From positions 1 through 28,208 of the forward strand of contig DASPFV010000034.1 of NCBI GenBank assembly GCA_035620975.1: a stretch of 28,208 nt of DNA. The letters run 5' to 3'. How positions within the stretch are numbered: the first letter of the stretch is position 1; each line of letters begins with the position of its first letter. Shown piece after piece: positions 1-6,638 of this stretch. A program made the translations under genes and the position numbers. Below the pieces are notes generated by a model that did no database searches, was not told where the DNA came from, and was given only the letters and a program-made list of their open reading frames with translations. Origin of the DNA: DASPFV01 sp035620975 (lineage in GTDB: Bacteria; Acidobacteriota; Vicinamibacteria; Vicinamibacterales; 2-12-FULL-66-21).

Positions 1-935
1 GGATCGATCTCGGTGATGACGACGCGGCAGCCCTGGCCGCGCAGCGCCTGCGCGCAGCCCTTGCCGACCTCCCCGAAGCCCAGCACCACCGCCAGCTTGC
101 CGCCCAGCATGACGTCAGTCGCGCGGTTCAGGCCGTCCACGAGCGAGTGGCGGCAGCCGTAGATGTTGTCGAACTTGCTCTTCGTGACCGAATCGTTCAC
201 GTTGATGGCCGGGAACAGCAGCGTGCCGTTCTCCATCATCTGGTAGAGCCGGTGCACGCCGGTCGTCGTCTCCTCGCTGACGCCGCGCACGTCCGCCGCG
301 ACACGGCTCCACCGCTTCGGGTTCTCCGCCAGCTCCTTCCGGAGCAGATCGAGGATGACGCCCCACTCCTCCGGGTCGCTCTCGGGCTTGAACGCGGGCA
401 CCGTGCCGGCCTTCTCGAATTCCACGCCCTTGTGCACGAGCAGCGTCGCGTCGCCGCCGTCGTCCACGATCTGGGTCGGACCGGAGCCGTCGGGCCACAT
501 GAGGGCCTCGCTCGTGCACCACCAGTACTCCTCGAGCGTCTCCCCCTTCCACGCATAGACGGGGATCCCGCGCGGATTCGCGGGCGTGCCGCCGGTCTCC
601 GGGCGTCCGACCACCACGGCGGCGGCGGCGTGGTCCTGCGTCGAGAAGATGTTGCAGGACACCCAGCGGACGTCGGCGCCCAGCTCCGCGAGCGTCTCGA
701 TCAGCACGGCGGTCTGAATCGTCATGTGCAGGCTGCCCATGACCTTCGCGCCCGCGAGCGGGTTCTTGCCGGCGTGGCGCTCCCGCAGCGCCATGAGGCC
801 GGGCATCTCCTGCTCCGCCAGGCGGATCTCGCGCCGGCCGAAGTCGGCCAGCGAGAGGTCCTTGACCTTGAACGGCTCGCGGCCGGCTTTCGCCGCCGCG
901 TCGAACGCGTGCATTTCACGAACTGCTGTGCTCAT
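1..935 (-). CDS. ahcY: Adenosylhomocysteinase (S-adenosyl-L-homocysteine hydrolase), C-terminal part outside window
   Basis: Hydrolyses S-adenosylhomocysteine to adenosine and homocysteine in the cytoplasm, removing the product inhibitor of methyltransferases. The reading frame is open from the ATG at 935 to base 1, giving about 311 of the usual 430-480 residues. Family hallmarks are visible: the N-terminal run containing MPGLMALRE, the substrate-binding stretch NDSVTKSKFDN around residue 247-257, and the NAD-binding loop GFGEVGKG at about residues 286-293. The start is supported by a GAGG ribosome-binding site 7-8 bases upstream and by the usual family N-terminus. It lies 132 bp downstream of an ArsR-methyltransferase fusion gene on the same strand, which probably regulates it. 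Truncation is due only to the window edge. Identification is secure. Confidence 0.96.
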   Translation of the reverse strand, partial: MSTAVREMHAFDAAAKAGREPFKVKDLSLADFGRREIRLAEQEMPGLMALRERHAGKNPLAGAKVMGSLHMTIQTAVLIETLAELGADVRWVSCNIFSTQDHAAAAVVVGRPETGGTPANPRGIPVYAWKGETLEEYWWCTSEALMWPDGSGPTQIVDDGGDATLLVHKGVEFEKAGTVPAFKPESDPEEWGVILDLLRKELAENPKRWSRVAADVRGVSEETTTGVHRLYQMMENGTLLFPAINVNDSVTKSKFDNIYGCRHSLVDGLNRATDVMLGGKLAVVLGFGEVGKGCAQALRGQGCRVVITEID

Positions 936-1022
936 GTCGTCGCCTCTTTTTTTTGTGCTCGCGGGGCCCCACCGCCACCGCCTGCCAACGCCCGCTCTCG
1001 CTCGCGCCGCTGGTCCGCCGCC

Positions 1023-1052
1023 TCCGGGTTTACCCGGACTGTTCTGATCGTA
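1023..1052 (-). promoter_or_regulatory. Candidate ahcY promoter/operator with 16-bp inverted repeat
   Basis: Seen: bases 1023-1038 form TCCGGGT-TT-ACCCGGA, 7-bp perfect arms with a 2-bp spacer, in the gap between the fused regulator and ahcY. Immediately upstream on the minus strand lies TACGAT (1052-1047), a 4/6 match to a -10 box; no good -35 was found. No T-run follows the repeat, which argues against an intrinsic terminator for the upstream gene. A 10/11 match to one half (TCCGG-A/G-TTTAC) recurs at the regulator's own promoter near 2011-2026. Inference: operator for the ArsR-type protein. Confidence 0.45.
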
Positions 1053-1067
1053 CAGCTCGGGCCATTC

Positions 1068-2012
1068 TCACGCGCGCCCGGCGCGGCGCGCGGACGCGAC
1101 GAACAGGGCCGGGCCCTTCGCATCCGGATCGGCCGGCAGCGCCGCAACCCGGATCCGCTCGAAGCCGGCTCCACCCAGCAGGCGCCGCAGCTGATCCTCG
1201 CCGAAGCCGAGCCACACATGCCCCATCTGCTGCCGGTACTCCTCACGATCGTGCGGCAGCATGTCGCAGATGAGGAGACGGCCGCCAGGCTTCAGCGCGC
1301 GCGCCGCCTCGGCCAGCGCGGCGGCAGGGTCCGGGAGGTGATGGAGCACCAGCACGAAGGTCGCCACGTCGAGCTCGCGATCCGGGAGGGGCAGCGCCCC
1401 GAGATCGCCGCGCCGCAGTTCGACGTTCGCGAAGTCCTTGAGTCTCGGCCGCGCGGCTTCCAGCATGTCCGCGGACCGATCCACGGCCACGACGCGCGCG
1501 ACGAACGGCGCCAGCGCCGCGGTCACCTGTCCCGTCCCGCAGCCGAGATCCGCCACGACCCAGCGATCGTCGAAGAGCCCCGGCAGCGCCTGCAGATGCG
1601 ACGAGCGCCCGAACAGCTCCGCCCTGAGCCGATCCCACTGGCCCGCAGACGAAGCGAAGAACTCCTGAGATTTCGACTGGCGGCGGCCCAGCACGCCCTC
1701 GAGCCGGCGGGCATCCTGGTCGGCTCCGGGCATCGCGCTCACCTGCTCGCGGAGCAGCAGCCACAGACGCCGCGCCGCGGGCTCCCGCTCGTCCAGCGCG
1801 AGCGTGTAATAGCGACTGGTGCCGTCCCGGCGCGACGAGACCCAGCCGGTATCGGAGAGGGTCTTCAGATGCCGGCTGACGGTCGACTGGGGAAGCTGCA
1901 GGATGCCGCAGAGTTCCGTGACCGTCAGCTCGTGCCGCTCGAGCAGCAGGAGCATCCGGCTCCTGGTTGCGTCCGCCAGCGTGGTGAGGTCCTCGAGAAT
2001 TGCCGCTTCCAT
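1068..2012 (-). CDS. ArsR-family HTH regulator fused to SAM-dependent methyltransferase domain (SahR-like)
   Basis: A 314-residue fusion. Residues about 1-75 are a winged helix of the ArsR type: 'LADATRSRMLLLLE' leads into the recognition helix LPQSTVSRHLKTL (about 40-52) and the wing RRDGTSRYYTL. Residues about 150-300 are a class I methyltransferase fold with motif I DLGCGTG at 155-161 and the acidic strand end 'VVAVDRS'. The ATG at 2012 is chosen because it begins the normal ArsR N-terminus; longer versions run through the promoter. From established knowledge, ArsR proteins of the SahR group, some with a methyltransferase-like domain, repress SAM-recycling genes and respond to SAH. The position directly upstream of ahcY supports that role here. 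Whether the methyltransferase domain is catalytic or only a SAM/SAH sensor cannot be told from sequence. Confidence 0.88.
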   Translation of the reverse strand: MEAAILEDLTTLADATRSRMLLLLERHELTVTELCGILQLPQSTVSRHLKTLSDTGWVSSRRDGTSRYYTLALDEREPAARRLWLLLREQVSAMPGADQDARRLEGVLGRRQSKSQEFFASSAGQWDRLRAELFGRSSHLQALPGLFDDRWVVADLGCGTGQVTAALAPFVARVVAVDRSADMLEAARPRLKDFANVELRRGDLGALPLPDRELDVATFVLVLHHLPDPAAALAEAARALKPGGRLLICDMLPHDREEYRQQMGHVWLGFGEDQLRRLLGGAGFERIRVAALPADPDAKGPALFVASARRAGRA

Positions 2013-2057
2013 CCGTAAATCCGGATAGAGTGTTACATATCGGGCGTATCCTGTCAA
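2011..2057 (-). promoter_or_regulatory. Promoter and candidate autoregulatory operator of the ArsR-methyltransferase gene
   Basis: On the minus strand there is a perfect -35 box TTGACA (2057-2052), a 16-bp spacer and a weak -10 TAACAC (2035-2030). Four bases later comes TCCGGATTTACGGAT (2025-2011), an imperfect inverted repeat (ATCCG/CGGAT arms) touching the start codon. Its first 11 bases match 10/11 of the inverted repeat in front of ahcY. A site just downstream of the -10 box suits autorepression. Confidence 0.5.
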
Positions 2058-2067
2058 ATGGCCATTT
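2056..2067. promoter_or_regulatory. Perfect 12-bp palindrome in the divergent regulator/photolyase intergenic region
   Basis: AAATGGCCATTT is a perfect palindrome that overlaps the last two bases of the minus-strand -35 box TTGACA and lies about 60 bp before the photolyase start. It does not resemble the TCCGG-type motif nearby, so if functional it would bind a different factor. With 12 bp, a chance palindrome is possible. Confidence 0.3.
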
Positions 2068-2125
2068 CTCAAGGGAATTGCCGTAGCGGCCCTCCTCCGA
2101 CGCACCCACACATACAATCGACCTC

Positions 2126-3649
2126 GTGCCCGTCCCCGCCGCCCGCATCCGCCTCCTCAACGATCGGCCCCGCAATCCGGAAGGCGACTTCGTCCTCTAC
2201 TGGATGACCTCGGCGCGCCGCCTGCGCTGGAACTTCGGCCTCCAGCGGGCGGTCGACCTGGCGCTCGAATCCCGGCGGCCGCTGCTCATCCTGGAGGCGC
2301 TGCGCTGCGACTACCCGCACGCCAGCGATCGGCTGCACCGTTTCGTGCTGGACGGCATGGCCGTGAACGCGCGTGAGGCATCCCGCGCCAGAGCGCTCTA
2401 TCATCCGTACGTCGAGCCGGCCCCCCGCCATGCGAGGGGCCTCATTCGCACTCTCTCGCGCGACGCCTGCTGCGTCGTCACCGACTGGTACCCCGCATTC
2501 TTCCTTCCCCGCATGGCGGCAGCGGCCGCACGGCAGAGCACGGTCTGCCTCGAGGCGATCGACAGCAACGGACTCATCCCGCTGGCGCAGCACGAGCGGC
2601 TCTACACGACGGCGCGCTCCTACCGCGCGTTCGTGCAGCGTGTATTCCGCAGCGGCGTACCGGAATTCCCCGAGGAGTCTCCCCTTGCGCGGCTGGCTGG
2701 CACACCGCGTCTCCGAGAGGCGCCACGGGCACTGGCCGAGCGCTGGCCGGCGGCCACGGCGCGGCTCCTGAAGGGGGACGCCGCTGCCCTGGCCGCGATC
2801 CCGCTGGATCATGGCGTTCCTCCCGCACCCGCGACCGGCGGGCGAACGCGGGGCACGGCCCGCCTCGCCGCCTTCATCGAAAGCGCGCTGCCGCGGTATG
2901 CGGCCGGACACAACCATCCCGACGACGAGTGTACGAGCCGGCTGTCGCCGTACCTGCACTTCGGGCACGTCTCGGCGCACGAGGTCTTCTCGGGTGTGAT
3001 GACGCACGAGCGCTGGACGACGAGGCGGCTGGCCGAACGTGGCGGCGGCGCGCGGGAAGGCTGGTGGGGCGTAGCGGAGTCGGCGGACGCGTTCCTCGAC
3101 CAGCTGGTGGTCTGGCGCGAACTGGCGTTCAACGGCTGCGAGTACCTCGCGGACTACGCGTCGTACAGCGCGCTGCCGGAGTGGGCGCGGCGCACGCTCG
3201 ACGCCCACAGGGAGGATCCACGATCGCACGTCTACGCGTTCGACCAGCTCGAGGAGACCGGTACGCACGACGAGATCTGGAACGCGGCGCAGCGGCAGCT
3301 CGTAGCGGACGGCTGGTTCCACGGTTATCTTCGGATGCTGTGGGGAAAGAAGATCCTGGAATGGACCCAGCAGCCCGAAGAAGCGCTCGAGCGGATGCAG
3401 CGCCTGATGGATCGCCACTCGCTCGATGGCCGCGACCCGAATTCGTATGCGGGCTATGCCTGGGTGCTGGGACGATACGACCGCCCGTGGCCCGAGCGAC
3501 CCGTGTTCGGGACGGTGCGCTACATGTCGTCCGGCAGCACCCGGCGGAAGCTGCGCATCACGCGATTCCTCGCGCGCTATGGTACGGACGTGACGGAAAG
3601 GCGCCGCCAACGGACGCGGTCGAAGCGCGACAGCCGGTCAGGGCTGTAG
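2126..3649 (+). CDS. phr: Class II deoxyribodipyrimidine (CPD) photolyase
   Basis: FAD-dependent, light-driven repair of cyclobutane pyrimidine dimers. The 507-residue product has the length and order of class II photolyases. The N-terminal Rossmann-like half begins around RIRLLNDR and YWMTSARR, and the FAD/DNA-binding helical half carries WNAAQRQL at about residue 385, GYLRMLWGKKILEWT just after it, and LDGRDPN at 433-439 followed by PWPERPVFGTVRYM. These C-terminal strings are highly characteristic of class II rather than class I enzymes. The start is a GTG; no in-frame ATG lies before the conserved N-terminus. It is transcribed divergently from the ArsR-methyltransferase gene, with a 113-bp shared region. 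No obvious terminator follows. Confidence 0.95.
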   Translation: MPVPAARIRLLNDRPRNPEGDFVLYWMTSARRLRWNFGLQRAVDLALESRRPLLILEALRCDYPHASDRLHRFVLDGMAVNAREASRARALYHPYVEPAPRHARGLIRTLSRDACCVVTDWYPAFFLPRMAAAAARQSTVCLEAIDSNGLIPLAQHERLYTTARSYRAFVQRVFRSGVPEFPEESPLARLAGTPRLREAPRALAERWPAATARLLKGDAAALAAIPLDHGVPPAPATGGRTRGTARLAAFIESALPRYAAGHNHPDDECTSRLSPYLHFGHVSAHEVFSGVMTHERWTTRRLAERGGGAREGWWGVAESADAFLDQLVVWRELAFNGCEYLADYASYSALPEWARRTLDAHREDPRSHVYAFDQLEETGTHDEIWNAAQRQLVADGWFHGYLRMLWGKKILEWTQQPEEALERMQRLMDRHSLDGRDPNSYAGYAWVLGRYDRPWPERPVFGTVRYMSSGSTRRKLRITRFLARYGTDVTERRRQRTRSKRDSRSGL

Positions 3650-3860
3650 CGCGTTACCGGAGTGAAGTGAGGGGCTACACATCCATGGCGGCCATCTCGC
3701 CAGTGAAGCTCTTCAGTCCCTGGCCGGCGCCCATCACAGCGAGGTCCCATCGGGCAATCTGCTCGATCGGGCCTCAGAGACCCGGACGAGCGAGTCAGCC
3801 CGCCGCCGGCACAGCTTGTGCTAATTGTCCTCAGGCAACTCACGAAGCGCGGGGGTTTGA

Positions 3861-4238
3861 ATGACTGATGGGTCGCGAAATCTGACAGTCGCTCGAGGTG
3901 AACGAAGCGTGTGGGACGCGCCGACCTTTGCGTCGAGGCTCGACGCCTGCGATCGCAACCGGTGGATTACCCTGGCGTGGGGCGCCGCACTGGCTGCGAT
4001 GGGCGCCAGGCGGCGCGGGTTCGCGGGCGGGCTCCTGGCGACCTTCGGCGGAATTGTCGCCATCCGCGCGGCGATGGGACACCACGACGGCGCGGTCGTC
4101 CGCGGCTGGATCGACCAGAGGCTGAAAGCCGCCGGCTGGCGACGGGCGGACGTCGTCAACGACACTTCGGAAGATTCCTTTCCGGCGAGCGACGCCCCTC
4201 AGTGGACGGAGGCGTCGGCAACAACGAAGCGGGGGTGA
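3861..4238 (+). CDS. Small membrane protein with DUF2892-like segment and SFPASD tail
   Basis: A 125-residue protein of unknown function. Residues about 34-72 form a glycine/alanine-rich membrane hairpin, 'RWITLAWGAALAAMGARRR' then a second hydrophobic stretch ending GHHD, resembling DUF2892/YgaP-type transmembrane segments. The C-terminus carries SEDSFPASDAPQW (about 103-115), a short conserved tail found on many small bacterial proteins of unknown function. The ATG at 3861 follows a GGGGG run. The stop codon overlaps the next gene's GTG start (GTGA), so translation is probably coupled. The membrane module is clearly paralogous to that of the downstream protein, suggesting the two act together. 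The role of the pair, perhaps envelope stress, is inference. Confidence 0.75.
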   Translation: MTDGSRNLTVARGERSVWDAPTFASRLDACDRNRWITLAWGAALAAMGARRRGFAGGLLATFGGIVAIRAAMGHHDGAVVRGWIDQRLKAAGWRRADVVNDTSEDSFPASDAPQWTEASATTKRG

Positions 4239-4954
4239 ACGTGCAGGCCGAACTGATCGATCGACAGCCACGCCGGACCAGCCGTGAGCGAATCAACGTC
4301 GGCCACGTCGAGCGCTGGGGGTCGATGGCCGCCGGCGCAGCGCTGGCAGCGTACGGGTTGAGCCGCAGACGCGGATCCGGGCTGGCACTGGCGGCGCTCG
4401 GCGCCTTCCTCATCAGGCGCGGAGCGACCGGCCATTGCGATGTGTATCAGGCGCTCGGGTTGAGCAGCGTGCCCGGCAGCGACACCCGTCGCGCCCTCGG
4501 GGGACCGGCCGGCGTGCACGTGGACGAGACCGTCGTGATCGACCGGCCTGCGTCCGAGCTGTTCCGGTATTGGCGAAACCTCGAGAACCTGCCGCGTGTG
4601 ATGACCCATCTGTCCTCGGTCGAGCGCGTCACCGACACGCTGTCACGGTGGCGGGCGGATGGCCCCGCGGGAACGACCCTGGAGTGGAACGCCGAGATTA
4701 TCAACGAGGTACCGGACCGGCTCATCGGGTGGCGATCGATCGAAGGCTCCGATGTCGTGAGCGCCGGGTCGGTGCACTTCGACGAGCGGCGTGGCCGCCA
4801 GACGCGAGTCCGCGTCCGCCTGCAGTACAGCCCGCCGGCGGGCAAGGTTGGCGACGCGATCGCGCGGCTCACCGGACGCGACGCCGCGACGCAGATCCGC
4901 GAGGATCTGCGCCGCTTCAAGGACGAGGCCGAGTCGGTGGGCGGGCTGCGTTAG
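4235..4954 (+). CDS. Membrane-anchored SRPBCC-family protein (polyketide cyclase/dehydrase-like)
   Basis: A 239-residue protein. Residues about 27-66 are a DUF2892-like membrane hairpin (RWGSMAAGAALAAYG...) and residues about 88-235 an SRPBCC (START-like) domain: 'VDETVVIDRPASELFRYWRN' at its start, LEWNAEIINEVPDRLIGWRS in the middle, and a C-terminal amphipathic helix. SRPBCC folds bind hydrophobic ligands, but the ligand is unknown here. Start: GTG at 4235, overlapping the upstream stop as GTGA, with AGCGGGG just ahead; a second GTG at 4241 is possible. The coding frame is open upstream to 3911, but that part shadows the preceding gene. Same operon as the 125-residue protein. Convergent with the SDR gene. 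Confidence 0.82.
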   Translation: MNVQAELIDRQPRRTSRERINVGHVERWGSMAAGAALAAYGLSRRRGSGLALAALGAFLIRRGATGHCDVYQALGLSSVPGSDTRRALGGPAGVHVDETVVIDRPASELFRYWRNLENLPRVMTHLSSVERVTDTLSRWRADGPAGTTLEWNAEIINEVPDRLIGWRSIEGSDVVSAGSVHFDERRGRQTRVRVRLQYSPPAGKVGDAIARLTGRDAATQIREDLRRFKDEAESVGGLR

Positions 4955-4963
4955 ATCCGTGTC

Positions 4964-5031
4964 AAGGTTCAGGGTTCAGGGTTCAAGGTTCAGGGTTCGG
5001 TTCCTGGTTCAAGGTTTCTGGTTCAAGGTTC
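4964..5031. repeat. Degenerate GGTTCAR heptamer tandem repeat
   Basis: Five head-to-tail heptamers run from 4966 to 5000: GGTTCAG, GGTTCAG, GGTTCAA, GGTTCAG, GGTTCGG. After a short interruption there are two copies of CTGGTTCAAGGTT spaced 16 bp apart (about 5005-5030). The array fills the gap between two convergent stop codons. The base composition is AT-richer than its surroundings. Unit length of 7 and lack of spacers exclude a CRISPR array. Confidence 0.9.
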
Positions 5032-5053
5032 CATTTTCAAGCTGAAACTCGGA

Positions 5054-6079
5054 TCACACCTCGTTATTGGCCATCGCCGCCCGCTCCGAGAGGGCCGTCG
5101 CGAGTGATGGCGCCCATCGCGACTCGCTCTCGTGCCCGCGCTTGAGCTGGTCGCCGTTTGGCCCCGCGGGGCCGGGCAGCAGTCGGGCGCCCAGCATCGT
5201 GGCCTGCGCCACCCAGGCCGGGGCGATGGCGTTGGCCAGAATCGCCAGCTTCGTCACGAGCGTGATCGTCAGCTCCGGATCGCCGTAGCGGCACGCCTCG
5301 AGGATCTGCCTCGCGGCCTGTTCGGCCGACGTCGTCAGCCCCGGAAGCGAATCCGAGATGGCAAACCAGGCGTACTCGGCCTCGTGCTGCCCTTTGAACT
5401 GCGCGTTGCGCGGCGAGCCGGTGCGCATCAGGCCTGGAGAGACCGACGTCACCCTGATCCCGTAGCGATCCAGCTCCGCCCTGACGGCGTCCGAGAGCCC
5501 CGCCAGCGCGAACTTGCTCGCGCAGTAGGGCGCGAGATGCGGCACCGCGAGGCGCCCGCCGATCGACGAGACGTTCACGATCCGGCCGAACTGGCGCCGA
5601 CGCATCGACGGCAGAACTTCCTGCATCAGAAAGAGCGGCCCGGCGAAGTGGGTCGCCATCGCGTTGTCGAAGTCCTCCTGGGACATGTGCTCGAGCGGCC
5701 CGACCTGGATGACGCCGGCGTTGTTGATGAGGACGTCCACGGCGTGCCAGCGCTCGAGGACGCGGGAGACGGCCGCCCGCACCTCGTCGCGCCGCCTCAC
5801 GTCACACGCCACCGCCATCGCTTCGCCCCGGCCGATCCGCGCAAGTTCGGCCTGCGCGCGGTCCAGCTCGGCCTGATCCCGCGCGAGCAGGCAGACGCGC
5901 GCCCCTTCGGCGGCGAGCCGGCGGGCCATGACGAGCCCGAGCCCGCGCGATCCTCCTGAAATCACCACCGTCCGGCCTTCGAAATCGATTCGCCGTCGGG
6001 ATCTCGCCGCCTGTCTGCCCATGGCGACGGCGGCCATTCCCGCGGCCAGACCAAGTACGAATCCTCGCTCCCGAGTCAT
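5054..6079 (-). CDS. Short-chain dehydrogenase/reductase with N-terminal membrane anchor
   Basis: A 341-residue NAD(P)-dependent oxidoreductase of unknown substrate. After a short hydrophobic N-terminus (residues about 6-21, probable membrane anchor) the classical SDR domain starts: cofactor loop GGSRGLG at 42-48, CD-V pair at about 92-94, NNAG at 119-122, catalytic Ser171/172, Tyr185 and Lys189 in YCASK, and the PG loop VSPGLMRTG. The tail after about residue 260 (LTITLVTKLAILANAIAPAW) is hydrophobic and typical of the longer SDRs that associate with membranes. The ATG at 6079 has a strong GGAGGGG site upstream. Convergent with the SRPBCC gene, divergent from csaA. Confidence 0.92.
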   Translation of the reverse strand: MTRERGFVLGLAAGMAAVAMGRQAARSRRRIDFEGRTVVISGGSRGLGLVMARRLAAEGARVCLLARDQAELDRAQAELARIGRGEAMAVACDVRRRDEVRAAVSRVLERWHAVDVLINNAGVIQVGPLEHMSQEDFDNAMATHFAGPLFLMQEVLPSMRRRQFGRIVNVSSIGGRLAVPHLAPYCASKFALAGLSDAVRAELDRYGIRVTSVSPGLMRTGSPRNAQFKGQHEAEYAWFAISDSLPGLTTSAEQAARQILEACRYGDPELTITLVTKLAILANAIAPAWVAQATMLGARLLPGPAGPNGDQLKRGHESESRWAPSLATALSERAAMANNEV

Positions 6080-6202
6080 GACACCCCTCCTCTCCCGTGC
6101 CCGGCGACGGTCCGGCTGCGCTTCTGCGCGGACCCTCGGGCGCAGTGCAGGAAACGCTCCAGTGGCGCCGGCGGTTGCCTCCCGCAGGACATCTGCAGGA
6201 TC

Positions 6203-6565
6203 ATGCTCAGCCGGACGAACGAGGTGGACGTGACGATTGCCTTCGCCGATTTCGAGCGCGTGGACATCCGGGTAGGCCGGATCGTGCAAGCCGACGCGTT
6301 CCCAGAAGCCCGCAAGCCCGCCTACAAGCTGGTCATCGACTTCGGCCCCGCCCTCGGCACCCGGACCTCGTCGGCTCAGCTGACGCGCCACTACTCGCGG
6401 GAGGATCTGGTCGGACGCCAGATCGTCGCCGTCGTGAACTTCCCGCCGCGGCAGGTTGGCCCGTTTCGATCCGAGGTGCTCACGCTCGGCCTTCCGGACG
6501 AGGACGGACAGGTTGTCCTGCTCGGCCCGGAGCGCGAGGTCCCGCTCGGCGGCCGGGTGTTCTGA
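6203..6565 (+). CDS. csaA: CsaA, tRNA-binding-domain chaperone-like protein
   Basis: A 120-residue single OB-fold protein of the tRNA-binding (EMAP/Trbp111) family. The central sequence, FERVDIRVGRI, ARKPAYKLVIDFG, TSSAQLT and GRQIVAVVNFPPRQ, matches CsaA closely; the family length is about 110. CsaA was described as a secretion-linked chaperone in Bacillus; its role elsewhere is uncertain. Start choice: ATG at 6203 has AGGA close by, but the family N-terminus would fit the GTG at 6230 (VTIAFADFERVDIRVG) preceded by GAGGTG, so the protein may be nine residues shorter. It lies 73 bp ahead of the metalloprotease gene. Confidence 0.93.
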   Translation: MLSRTNEVDVTIAFADFERVDIRVGRIVQADAFPEARKPAYKLVIDFGPALGTRTSSAQLTRHYSREDLVGRQIVAVVNFPPRQVGPFRSEVLTLGLPDEDGQVVLLGPEREVPLGGRVF

Positions 6566-6638
6566 AGACCTCGCGCGTCCGGAGCGGGTTGGCACTCATC
6601 TCATGACGACTGATACTCGCGTATTCGAGGAGGAGCGG

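Noticed and set aside
936..1067. SAH riboswitch upstream of ahcY
   Set aside because: I looked for the compact SAH riboswitch in the leader and found only the inverted repeat, a possible -10 box, an A-run and the ribosome-binding site; no conserved riboswitch core is apparent.
147..2018. Long open frame on the plus strand opposite ahcY and the regulator (623 codons)
   Set aside because: High-GC shadow: its sequence is arginine/histidine-rich and unlike any protein, while both opposite-strand genes have clear motifs. The same reasoning removes the long antisense frames at 2069-3610, 8112-9035, 10673-12223, 10861-11982, 12580-13653, 13813-14769, 16036-17205, 17254-18366, 23231-24184 and 24844-26403.
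4964..5031. CRISPR array
   Set aside because: The unit is 7 bp and tandem with no unique spacers, and no cas genes are present.
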